Shown here piece after piece: positions 39,620 to 48,440 of a stretch of 64,000 nucleotides of DNA. The translations under genes and the position numbers were made by a program. The DNA is from Emiliania huxleyi CCMP1516 (Eukaryota > Haptophyta > Isochrysidales > Noelaerhabdaceae), in assembly GCF_000372725.1 (NCBI RefSeq), contig NW_005194951.1, positions 2,208 through 66,207 of the forward strand, in the 5' to 3' direction. The notes under the pieces were generated by a model. That model did no database searches and was not told the origin of the DNA. It saw nothing but the letters and a program-made list of their open reading frames with translations. Each line of letters opens with the position of its first letter. Within the stretch, counting starts at the first letter, position 1.

Positions 39620-40336
39620 ATGTCGGACGTTTTCCTGGCAGCGACAGCGGGCAAAGCCGCAGTTGTGACCGCCGCGCTCGCCGCCGACGATTCGTTGATC
39701 CACCGTGCTCAGCGCGGCGGCCTGTACGACTCCCGCACGCTGCTGCACTGCGCCGCCGCAAAGGGCCACGCGCCGATTGTGGCGGAGCTGCTGCGGCGAG
39801 GGGCCGACCGGGGAGCGACCGACAAGCGCGGCGCGACCGCGGTGGCGCTGGCGCGCAAGGCTGGCCACGAGGCGGTCGTCGCGCTGCTGGAGGGAGCGGC
39901 GGGCGGGGTCGAGGGCGGCGGCGGCGGGGACAGCGTCGGCGGTGGCGGTCGCGAGGAGGCGTCCGCCGGCGGCGGTACGGCACGCCAGCCAGAGCACAAG
40001 TCGGGTGTGGTTCCAATCGCGGGGCTGGGGGCCGAGGCACCACTGCAGACTGCAGCCGCTGCTCGGGCCGCCCCGCCCGCCGCTCCCGCCCCGCCCGCCG
40101 CTCCCGATCCGTCCGCCGCTCCCGATCCGTCCGCCGCTCCTGTTCCGCCCGCCGCTCCTGTTCCGCCCGCCGCTCCTGTTCCGCCCGCCACTTCCGCTCC
40201 CGACGACGAGACGCCCGCCAACCTCGCCGCCGCGCCGGCTCCCCGCGCCCCCCCTGCGGGATCAGCGGGGCCAGCCGCGGGCTACGACTGGAAGAGTCCG
40301 CCCTCAAGCAGGCGCAGGCGCTGCCGCTGCGTGTAG
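39620..40336 (+). CDS. Short ankyrin-repeat protein A
   Basis: From ATG 39620 (MSDVFLAATAGKAAVVTAAL; in-frame ATGs also at 39536 and 39542) there are about 2.5 ankyrin repeats: RTLLHCAAAKGHAPIVAELLRRGADRGATD, then GATAVALARKAGHEAVVALLEGA. A Gly-rich then Ala/Pro-rich tail contains a repeated PPAAPV/PSAAPD pentamer-like unit. The stop at 40336 may be intronic, because SHOCT-like and basic exons follow at 40435-41191. About 195 bp (39710-39905) is nearly identical to protein B at 42348-42545. Confidence 0.65.
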   Translation: MSDVFLAATAGKAAVVTAALAADDSLIHRAQRGGLYDSRTLLHCAAAKGHAPIVAELLRRGADRGATDKRGATAVALARKAGHEAVVALLEGAAGGVEGGGGGDSVGGGGREEASAGGGTARQPEHKSGVVPIAGLGAEAPLQTAAAARAAPPAAPAPPAAPDPSAAPDPSAAPVPPAAPVPPAAPVPPATSAPDDETPANLAAAPAPRAPPAGSAGPAAGYDWKSPPSSRRRRCRCV

Positions 40337-40434
40337 ACGCTGCTGACAGCAGCTGAGTGAGCGAATAGGCGAGCTTCTCCGGCTCGGCAGGTGAGCTGTG
40401 AACAGCGTCTCTTCACACCTCGAGCTGCGAATAG

Positions 40435-41191
40435 GCGAGCTTCTCCGGCTCAAGCAGCTGCAGGACGGCCTCGCCCGCTAGTTGGTTGGAGCGGTGGAAG
40501 AGACACAGCTTGTGGCAGCGAGAGGAGAGGACGCCATTCGGCGGTGTGCGTGGGATGCGAGCGAGGGGGCGGAGAGACGGCCACACCGCAGTGACACACA
40601 GACACACCGACTCACAACGATTGGGACACCGGCGCGGTATGGGTGGTTGCTAGACGGGCGGTGACGGTCACACGGGAGCGACACACAGACGCACACGGGT
40701 AGAGACTACTCCGCCAACTGGGCTGCCACGCACCAGCCAGCTCCTCCTCAGGGTGGGTCGGGACCTGACTCCACATCGTCCAACTCGATCAGGACGTCCT
40801 CACCCGAGAGGAGTTCGAGGCGGAGAAGGCAACGATCATGCAGCAGAAGCGGCTGGCCGAGGCCGCCGCCGGCGGAAGCGGCGGCGAGGCTGCTGTGGAG
40901 ACAGCCACTGCCGCAGCAGCTCGTCCCATGCCCGTTTCTCGTCGTCCCGCCCCCGCCGCGCACGGAACTCCTCGCTCTGCACCCGCCGCGCCTGCCGCTG
41001 CGACCGCCGGGGCTGCTGCCACTGCCAGGTCTGCTGCTGCTGCAACGGCTGCTGCCTCCGCCAGGGCTGCAACCCCGTCGCGCAAGCGCAGCCGTGGGGA
41101 GGGTGACGGCGGACGAGGAGGCGGGGCAGACGAGAGGCGGCCGGCGCAGCGCCACGCGGCAGCGCGGCCGCCAGCGGCGCGTGGAGTGTGA
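40435..41191 (+). CDS. SHOCT-like and nuclear-signal exons, possibly the 3' part of ankyrin gene A
   Basis: 40435 onward reads GELLRLKQLQ; after an intron, an exon near 40798 reads DVLTREEFEAEKATIM. Joined, these form a SHOCT-type helix pair (LLRLKQLQDxVLTREEFEAEK). Ala-rich sequence and a basic PSRKRSRGEGDGGRGGG cluster follow, ending at 41191. The exon head GCGAGCTTCTCCGGCTC after AATAG occurs twice (40369 and 40435). The donor for the SHOCT intron is not clear: the matching positions are CAG^GACGGC and CAG^GACGTC. SHOCT motifs also occur with armadillo repeats at 20.2 kb, suggesting a shared local design. Confidence 0.4.
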
Positions 41192-41619
41192 AGACGCGGC
41201 GTCCCCTGAAGTTTCTCGGAGCCTTCCTGCAGGCGACGCCGTCGCTTGCTGCGTGCGGAGGGTGGGGCGACATTGGGGGAGGAGGCGCCGCTGGTAAGGG
41301 TACGGTAGGGAGAGGGAGGGGCGAGCTGGAGCAAGACGATCGGCGCAGCTCACTCGGTGGGGCTTCGCTTGCCATCTCTTCACACCTCCCAGCCGCTACT
41401 GTTCGCGGCTCTCGCTTCTAGGCCGAGTCTTGGCGGCGGCTTCGCCGGCCGCCGCAGCGCTGTCGGCTGCACAGCGGCCGGTCACTGGCCAGCTTCACTG
41501 GCCAGACTCCCGCGGCGGTGGAGACAGAAAAGCAAAAGCTGGAACCCTAGGCGAGCTTCACCGGCCAGACTCCCGTCGCGGCGTGTGGCGGTTGGGGCGA
41601 TGTCGGCCGGTCAGCAGCA

Positions 41620-41683
41620 ACCGCCGCCACCATTGCCGCCGCCGCCACCCCCTCCACCGCCGCCGCCGCCGCCGCCACCGCGC

Positions 41684-41715
<32 letters not shown>

Positions 41716-41875
41716 GTCGTCGCCGCCACTCCCGCCGCCTCCGCCACCCCCGTCGGCGACGCCGCCGCCGCCGCCGCGCCCGCCGCCGCCGCCGCCGCCA
41801 CCACCGTCGCCGCCGCCGCCGCCACCCCCGCCGCCTCCGCCACCCCCGTCGGCGACGCCGCCGCCGCCGCCGCTG
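41620..41875 (+). repeat. GCC/CCG trinucleotide-rich tract
   Basis: About 250 bp of imperfect CCGCCGCCA repeats with a duplicated CCGCCTCCGCCACCCCCGTC module at ~41737 and ~41830. It reads as poly-Pro, poly-Ala or poly-Arg depending on frame. Confidence 0.9.
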
Positions 41876-41886
41876 GATATGGCTCG

Positions 41887-42769
41887 ATGCGTCCGGTCAT
41901 GGCGGCGGCTGCGCGTGAGGCGGCTGCGGGCGGCGCCCCGACTGCGCTTGGCAAGCGAGGCCGGGGCAGCGCGGAAGAGGGCGGCGACGGGGCCGAGGGA
42001 GCAGGCGGCGGCGGCGCTAAGCGAGGCCGCGTCGACGGTGACGCGGCGAAGGATGTGTGTGGAAGGGCGGCTGTTCACACGTGCGGCGCTGTGAACAGGC
42101 CGACACGAGGCGGACCCGCTCCTGCTGGCGCTGACGGGCCAGCTGGCGCCGTTGATTGCCTGCCTCGCCATCGACGAGTCGTTGGTCCGCCGTCCGCAGA
42201 CCCCTAGATGACCCGAGACTACCCGAGACTACCCGAGGTCACCGGAGGTTGCCCGAGTGTGTCGACACAGTCCTCTGAACTGTTGCGGGTCCATCTCTGC
42301 CCGCGAGAGGAGTGTCCGTTTTCATTCCTCGGCTTCTTCCGCAGGAGCTCAGCGCGGCGGCCTGTACGACTCCCGCACGCTGCTGCACTGCGCCGCCGCA
42401 AAGGGCCACGCGCCGATTGTGGCGGAGCTGCTGCGGCGAGGGGCGGACCGGGGAGCGACCGACAAGCGCGGCGCGACCGCGGTGGCGCTGGCGCGCAAGG
42501 CTGGCCACGAGGCGGTCGTCGCGCTGCTGGAGGGAGCGGCGGGCGGGGGGGAGGGCGGCGAGGGCGGCGGCGGCGGCGGCGGGGACAGCGGCGGCGTGGG
42601 CGGAGGCGGCGGCGGCGAGGGCGGCGACGGCGACGGGGAGGACGGCGACGGTGGAGGCGACGACGTTGCTGGCACCAGCACCAGTGGTGCATCCTCGCGG
42701 GCAGCAGTACTGGAGGCCCCGCCGCCTGCAGAGGCGGAGTCCAGCGGTGATGTTTTGGGCGAGAGGTAA
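41887..42769 (+). CDS. Short ankyrin-repeat protein B with basic N-terminal region
   Basis: The exon from ~41887 (MAAAAREAAAGGAPTALGKR) carries two basic clusters, GKRGRG and AKRGRV. An acceptor at CTGTGAACAG (42098) leads to ADPLLLALTGQLAPLIACLA and IDESLVRR. A GT-AG intron (donor at GTCCGCAGACC near 42190, acceptor CTTCCGCAG near 42344) joins to AQRGGLYDSRTLLHCAAAKG, giving ankyrin repeats as in protein A. The tail is Gly/Asp-rich (GGDGDGEDGDGGGDD) and ends EAESSGDVLGER. Upstream of 41887 the same frame is a long poly-Ala run (encoded by GCC repeats, poly-Pro in another frame) from about 41620, which may be coding or not. Function unknown; probably nuclear. Confidence 0.5.
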
Positions 42770-42784
42770 GGTGAAGCGGCACAC

Positions 42785-43205
42785 TCGCGCGCGCGTGAAC
42801 AGGGCAGGGCTCCAGGTCTCAAACGATGTGCGATGTAGTTTATTTAGTTTTGCCAAAACATTACACAGACAGCTCGAGAGACAGAGGCCCGCCCCAAAAG
42901 AAGAAAGACAGTGTTTTTGCGAAAACGGGCGGGGGGCGGGGCCGCGCAACAAGGTGAGGGGGGGCAAGGCGAGGGGTTTGGGCGGTCGGCGATGGGGTAG
43001 AAGATACAGGGCGTATGGGGTAGTCGTCACTTTCCTGCCTCACAAGGGCGGGGCTGTCCCGGAAAGTGAGAAGAACGCCGGGCAGCGTGTCGCGCAACTT
43101 TACCCTCCCATACGTTTCGAGAGAGAGAGACTGTCTGCACGTCTTGCGCGCGCGTGAACAGGGCTCCAGGCCCCAAATGACGCGTGAGTGTAGTTGTTTG
43201 TACGT
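42785..43205 (+). repeat. Two copies of the GTGAACAGGGCTCCAGG dispersed repeat
   Basis: 42785-42835 and 43130-43205 both carry GCGCGCGTGAACAGGGC and CTCCAGG; the second matches 9818-9890 closely through GTGAGTGT and GTTGTTT. The DNA between them (42840-43125) shows no gene. Confidence 0.7.
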
Positions 43206-43568
43206 TTCGTGTGCTCCTCCTTCGCTGTCCCATCCCCTCATCTCTTTCCCGCCTGGGCGGGGCGGTGGGCGGGCGCGCGGTGCGGTACGGTGTGTGGTTT
43301 GCGAGTGACTGCTACATGTACCAGGGACCATGGGCTTGTAATATTAAACGAAGCAAAAAGAATTTTACAACAAAGCTCCCTCGCAAAAAGAATATAAACA
43401 AAAAGAATTTAGACGCAAAAAGAATTTAAACAAAAGAACTCTCTCTCACAGCAGACAGGCTCGACACAGGTGCGAACTGGCGCGTGCTAGCAAAAAGAAT
43501 AACGCGACTTTGTTCCAACACAGCTGAAGTGCTTCCTTGCTCAAAAACCGGTGTTGGTCGCAACTCCA
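43206..43568 (+). other. A/T-richer spacer with retroelement tail fragments
   Basis: Contains AAAAAGAATTTTACAACAAA followed by GCTCCCTCGCAAAAAGAAT, then repeated AAAAAGAAT(A/T)TA units and CTCTCTCACAGCAGACAGGC. These are scrambled fragments of the 3'-tail family. This is the immediate upstream region of the secreted protein at 43569, so promoter elements may lie here; none is clear. Confidence 0.5.
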
Positions 43569-44216
43569 ATGCCGTTTCGGTCGCGCGCCATGCTCGTCTT
43601 CGCTCTGCTGAAGCTGTCGAGCCAGGCGAATGCCAAGCAGGACGCGGATGAGCTGACAGAGTCTGACTACAGCTCAGACTCGGAAAGCGACCTCTCGCAG
43701 AGACCCACGGCATCAAAAGAGGATGCGACTGCTGAGGAGGATGCGGCCAAGACAGAGGAGGCCGCCGGTGCCCAGACCGAGGAGATCGCGGACGCCAAGA
43801 CCGAGAAAAGTGCGGCTGCCAAGACAGAGGTGGCTTCGGCTGCGCCTCTGCAGCATCGGGGCTTTGCGGGCAGCTTTATCATCGGATCATCGACCAAGGT
43901 GTACCTCAACCTCGTGAAGATGAGCGGTGGCATCCGCGTCTCGGGAGGGACCGTTCTCATCGACATCCACGCCTCGTCCGGCGTGTCTATTAGCGGGACG
44001 CGGCAGTACAGCATGGCGCACTCGGCAGACAGTGTCGGCCACATCTTCCTGGAAGATACCCGATTTGGCTCGCTCAAGCGAACAGAGGTGACCGAGGTGT
44101 CGTACTTTCCCGACACGGACAGCGTGCGTATTCGCGCTGTGTGGCGCAGCCGTTTTCTCCAGGTGCCGGTGGAGGTGCTCCTCGAGAGGGCCTCTGACCC
44201 CGTGCTCGCATCCTAG
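43569..44216 (+). CDS. Secreted acidic protein of unknown family
   Basis: A 215-residue single-exon frame from ATG 43569. The N-terminus RSRAMLVFALLKLSSQANA looks like a signal peptide with cleavage after ANA. Residues ~20-95 are Glu/Asp/Ala/Thr-rich (ESDYSSDSESDLS, then several near repeats of AKTEEAAGAQTEEIADAKTE). From ~100 a globular beta-rich domain follows: GFAGSFIIGSSTKVYLNLVK, GGTVLIDIHASSGVSISGTR, SVGHIFLEDTRFGSL, SVRIRAVWRSRFLQVPVEVL. I do not recognise it. In a calcifying haptophyte such a secreted acidic protein could act at the cell coat, but this is only a suggestion. Confidence 0.65.
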   Translation: MPFRSRAMLVFALLKLSSQANAKQDADELTESDYSSDSESDLSQRPTASKEDATAEEDAAKTEEAAGAQTEEIADAKTEKSAAAKTEVASAAPLQHRGFAGSFIIGSSTKVYLNLVKMSGGIRVSGGTVLIDIHASSGVSISGTRQYSMAHSADSVGHIFLEDTRFGSLKRTEVTEVSYFPDTDSVRIRAVWRSRFLQVPVEVLLERASDPVLAS

Positions 44217-44527
44217 GAGCTGAGCCGGACTATGTAAGCGTCGATCGCGCGTGAACGCGTTCTGACTCTCCGCCGCCGGGTCCGCACCCTCGCGCACGGG
44301 TGCTGTACTCTTCTTACGTCCTATGGCTCACACTCAGAGTCTACAGTTTGAGTTTCGAGGCGTGTCCGCGTGTCGGATCTCGACGTCGTAGCTTTATGTA
44401 CAAGTCACAAAGGAACGTGAAAGCGTGCAGCGGGGACACGCCAACAATGAACAAACGCACCACAGAAAAACGCACATGGACATGCCGCGGCTGGAGCGAG
44501 CGCGTGACGGAGGGACAACTGTACCCG

Positions 44528-45465
44528 CTACGAGCGCAGGAAGGACAGAATCCTCCTTCGCAGCTCGAGGCGGTTCGTCTCCGCGTCGCGCCTCCCCCTC
44601 GCGTACGCGGCGTCGGCCCACTCCGCCCCATTCCACGGCGCCACCTGCGAGAGCTGGCCGGTCATGAGCCGAGAGGAGCCGGGAGGTCGAGATGGGACGA
44701 GCCGAGTTGAGCCGAGATTGGCCTACGCAGCTTCGCCTTCGAGAGCCAGCCAGGCAACGAGTCGTACTCGAACGCGCGCAGCGAGTGCTCGCCGATCCGA
44801 TGGACCGGCAGCGTCGGCAGGAAGCCGATGTACAGGTAGTTTTGAGGCAGCCAGGTCCTCCACAGGCTCAGGTAGCCGTCAAAGGCGGCGGCGCCGCGCA
44901 CGCGCAGCCAGGGACGCAGCCCCATCAGCCCCGGCACGTACGATGAGGCGGTCATCGCGGCCGCAAAGTCGTCCTCACCGTCGAACGAGTGAAGAAGCGC
45001 GGCCGCAGCGTGCCGACTTCCGTCACAGACACGGGCCGAGGTACTCGCGTAGCCAGTCTGGTCGCTCCACCCGACACCTCCCATGGTGGGCACGCGCCGC
45101 TGCGTCGAGCTCCTGAAGCATCGCCAGCGTGGAGCGATTCGCGACCGTCTCGTAGCCCTTGCGAAGAGCGCGGTACCAGTCGTCGACTGTGCCGCAGCCG
45201 GCCAGCACGGCTGCGGCGTACGAGGCGACCATTACGCCCGAGCTCGTGCCCCCAAAGACCGCTCTCTCCGCGTGAATGGCATCCACCAGCTCCTCGTCCG
45301 CAAGCAGCGTGCCGACAAATCCCAGCGTGAAGGCGACGTGTCCCATTCCAGGTCCAATGAACAAGACCTTTCGGCCGTCAAACGGCGGAGCGACAACGCG
45401 GTGGTCGAAATAGGTGCAATAAGCGAGCACAACGGCGCTGAGCGGCAGCGCGTTCCGCCAGAGCA
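44528..45465 (-). CDS. Patatin-like phospholipase
   Basis: Starts MLWRNALPLSAVVLAYCTYF, a possible signal anchor. KVLFIGPGMGHVAFTLGFVG follows, corresponding to the patatin oxyanion-hole strand, then the nucleophile elbow GGTSSGVMVAS (G-x-S-x-G, Ser nucleophile). After a frame break near 45045 comes MTASSYVPGLMG ... AAFDGYLSLW, matching the patatin S-x-VPG ... DG block that holds the catalytic Asp, although the usual second Gly is replaced by Tyr. A 92-bp GC-AG intron (44645-44736) joins GWLSK to VAPWNGAEWADAAYARGRRD and the terminal helix. The expected activity is acyl hydrolysis of phospho- or galactolipids at a membrane. The frame break (REYLGPCL-stop versus VCDGSRHAA) is a 1-base error, an undetected intron or real damage. 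Confidence 0.7.
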
Positions 45466-45604
45466 TGGTTAGGCGAGCGGCCGGTACGCCTAGCTCCCCG
45501 GTCCTGGGCGTGCGGCTGCCGACTGCACTCCAAATTGCTCCAAGTGCTACGTTTGAGGACAAGCTCGTTTCTTTTTTTCGCACGTCCTGGCGTCCGTCTT
45601 GAAG

Positions 45605-45985
45605 GGCTAGCCGCAGGCAGCTAGCCCATGAGGAAAGCGTCCATAGACACCTCACTAGACCCCACATACGGTCTCGTCCGTGCCTCGCAGGCCGGTGAGA
45701 TTGCTAGAGGTGGAGCAAGCTGCTCTAGCCTCACATGTCACTTCCTGTCGTCTGTTGTTTGTTGTGCCCCTGTTTGTGCCCTTGGCACCGTGGAGTGCTG
45801 GGGGGGGCGACAGGGAGGATGTGGCCCTGAGTTATGTGTACGCCGACTCAGGGTGTGTGGCAGCCAGCTGGCTGTGTGTCTTGTGAGCCTTTTGTGTCTG
45901 TGTGTCGCTCGTGCGTGTCGTCATCATCTGTCCAGCGTCCACCCATACCGCGTTGGTGTCCAGTCCGAGCCTGGCTGTTCTTCAC
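45605..45985 (+). repeat. Dispersed ~345-380-bp repeat, copy 1
   Basis: Near-identical to 62491-62837: GCTAGCCGCAGGCAGCTAGC (itself an inverted GCTAGC...GCTAGC), GTCCATAGACACCTCACTAG, CACATACGGTCTCGTCCGTG, GCACCGTGGAGTGCTGGGGG and CCAGCTGGCTGTGTGTCTTG. The end CCACCCATACCGCGTTGGTG is present only in this copy but also occurs alone at 4385-4415. This looks like an interspersed element; no coding capacity. Confidence 0.85.
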
Positions 45986-46059
45986 CTTTCTACCTACCTA
46001 CCTCCGTCTTGTCTTGTTTGTGAGTATTGTGTGTGTGTGAAAGCGCCGTCGCAACTGCC

Positions 46060-46420
46060 ATGTCGGGACGGCTGGTTGTAGGCTGGTGCTCTCGCCCCGC
46101 TGGCGGCGCGGTCTAGTGCCGCGGCTCCCAGGACCCAGCCCTCCTGTGGGCCCGCGGCGGCTCGCCGTCGCGGTGCCGAACAATGTGACCGGTCCGGATT
46201 CATCCCGGCGTGCCGCCGGTGGCGCTTCTTCGCCGAAATTTTGCTCAAGCTCTTTGTCGACAAAGCTGTGCCCGAGCTCCTGCTGCTCGACTGCGCGGCG
46301 GAACCGGCCCCTGGATGCTGAGATGTGAGGCGCCGGCACCGGGGCTACAACGCGGGGCCATCTCCAGGCTGTCTCGGGCAACCTCAAAATTGGCGCCTCT
46401 CTCTGCTGGTGGTGCTGCTG
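46060..46420 (+). repeat. Dispersed ~350-bp repeat, copy 1
   Basis: Aligns along its length with 48087-48440 at roughly 80-85 percent identity. Shared: GCAACTGCCATGTC, CGCTGGCGGCGCGGTCT, GGTGCCGAACAATGTGA, CGGCGTGCCGCCGGTG and TTTGTCGACAAA. Both copies keep an open minus-strand frame with common residues (HSFVDK, GEEA-PAARRDES, TLFGTA-ASRR-PTG), which may hint at a former coding sequence. Confidence 0.8.
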
Positions 46421-46508
46421 CTACGAGTAGCGCTAAGAGATCGCCCGAGATCGCGCGGCGCGGCCCGGGGCGGGGTGGATGGGTTGGGAGCGAGGGGGCG
46501 GAAGTGTT

Positions 46509-46750
46509 CAGTGCGGTAGATGGTAAGCTCGAGGCGCGTGAGCCGGACCTGTGAGCCGGACCACCCCCTCTTGTTCCCTGCGTTGTTGAGCCAGGACTCA
46601 ACATACTCGGGCTTTCATCCCAAACTGTCACTCCCCTTTCTCCCGGCCGAGGTGGGGCGCGCGCGGGGGCGGCGGGTGTGCGGGATGTCTGTGGGCCCGA
46701 GAGCGATATGCCATGTCCGCCTTGCTTTGTTTCATAATATCGAAACTAGA
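46509..46750 (+). repeat. Dispersed ~245-bp repeat, copy 2
   Basis: Second copy of the repeat at 19058-19310, including the GTTGAGCCAGGACTCAAC hairpin and the GAGAGCGATATGCCATGTCC block. It follows directly on the repeat at 46060-46420. Confidence 0.85.
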
Positions 46751-48086
46751 GTGAGGCCCTTGACGGGCCCCGCCCCCAATGGGGCGGGGTTGAATGGGCT
46801 AGCGCTGGCGTGGCGTTGACATGAGCACAAAGTTGCTAATGTGCGTAGACGAACAAACACAGAGTAGGGTTGAAATCGTCCACGTAAGGCTTAGGGAGTG
46901 CTTGGGGTGGCCTCAGGCATCCCCAAGGGAGTCGCAGCGGTGCCCCATAAGCAGCTTAGCGATTGTCGAACCTCGAAGCGCGTTCGTTTGAAGAAAGGCA
47001 CACGGTACTATCGGGCCACCGGAGAGTCACCGGTAAACTTCGACACTTAGAGGGGTGAGAGCATGCATTATTGTGGCATATCATGTCACATAAGGTCGAG
47101 CTTGACCGCAGAAGCATCAAGAAGCGGATACTCCAACTCGACTGTGCCGGCAAACTGCCTCCTCACGCCGGCCGGCTGCCAGCAGCCGTCGCGGCCCGTG
47201 GCGTGCACCAGAGAGGGAGAGAGGTCGAGTCCGCATGGCTCAGGCCGGCCAGAAGGTGTGTGGCGACATCACCGTGGCAGGAGTGCGGAGAAGATCTCGC
47301 CGAACGCGAGCAGCGGAAGGCCGAAGTGTGCCAGCGCAAGAGCCTCGCGAACGGGTGCAGAAGGAGCTCGCCGTGACACGATGCCGGGCGGTGGTGGTGC
47401 TCTGGCGGCTGTGCACAGTGGGAAAGGTCAGGCTGCAACAGCGTAGCACGATGGTAGTGCCCCGCTGCAGCCTGGCCTGACATGCACAGGGCGAACAGAG
47501 ACCTTGCTATCGCCTGGCGCTCGTCTGGGCAAACTTTGACCGCCGCCCGGCTCGCCACGAGCACGCAGCGACAAAATGATGACCGTGTCGAAGTTGAGGC
47601 TGGTCGAGAGGAAGAGGCTGCCGTGCGAGCCGGCAACTGGCTGGCTCGGCGTGAACGGCCGGCGGCGACTTTTTGCCGAAGAGCGTGCCTGCCGAAGAGC
47701 GAGTCTGACTCAAAGTGCACGGAGTGGGTGCCGCCGACCGTCGGGAAGAGTCCGATGGGTGCCAGGAGGATCCAGAGAGCGATGAAGGCGCAAATTGCGC
47801 CGCCGAAAGCGGCGGTAGAGGCCAGGACGTGCGCGTGGGCCGGTCGGGCCACGTCCCGGGGCGAGCGATCGAGGGCCGCGGGGCTCGCCCCGCCGGCCGA
47901 GCGGTGCGAACGGCCGGTCGCCCGCTTCGGGTTGGACCCGCCGGGCGGTCCGGCGGCGGATGGCACGGCCGGGCGGGCCCCGGGAGGCAGGCGGGGCCGC
48001 GACAGGCGGCAGGGCAGAAAATCCCATTCGGAGAGTGGTTGGACAGACCCGGTTGCTACTTTCAATGATAGGGATATAAGCTGAAC
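46751..48086. other. No gene supported
   Basis: 46750-47060 is a moderately A/T-richer interval. A long minus-strand open frame at 47163-48065 lacks an ATG at its start and includes one strong hydrophobic stretch (AAFGGAICAFIALWILLAPI) near 47745-47805, but the rest is Arg/Ser/His-rich without motifs. I leave it uncalled; a small membrane protein exon remains possible. Confidence 0.35.
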
Positions 48087-48440
48087 AGGGATCCCGCCGT
48101 TGCAACTGCCATGTCACGGCCGGTCGGCTGCAGCTCTCGCCTCGCTGGCGGCGCGGTCTGGTGCCGCGGCGCCCAGCTCTCCTGTGGGCTCGCGGCGGCT
48201 CGCCGCCGCGGTGCCGAACAATGTGATCAGTCTGGATTCGTCCCGGCGTGCCGCCGGTGCCGCTTCCTCGCCAATTTTTGGCTCGACCAGTTTGTCGACA
48301 AAACTGTGCCAGAGCCCCTGCTGCTCGACTGAGCGGCGGAGCCGGCCCGTCGCGGCCGAGAGGCGGTGCGCCGACACCGGGGCTACGGCTCGGGACCATT
48401 TCCAGGCTCTCTCGAGCAACCTCAAATTTTGATGATTTCA
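48087..48440 (+). repeat. Dispersed ~350-bp repeat, copy 2
   Basis: Partner of 46060-46420; see there for shared blocks. It ends in GAGCAACCTCAAATTTTGAT. Confidence 0.8.

Noticed and set aside
47163-48065. 300-residue minus-strand frame with one hydrophobic helix
   Set aside because: No ATG at its start, no motif apart from one hydrophobic segment, and composition typical of random GC-rich frames.
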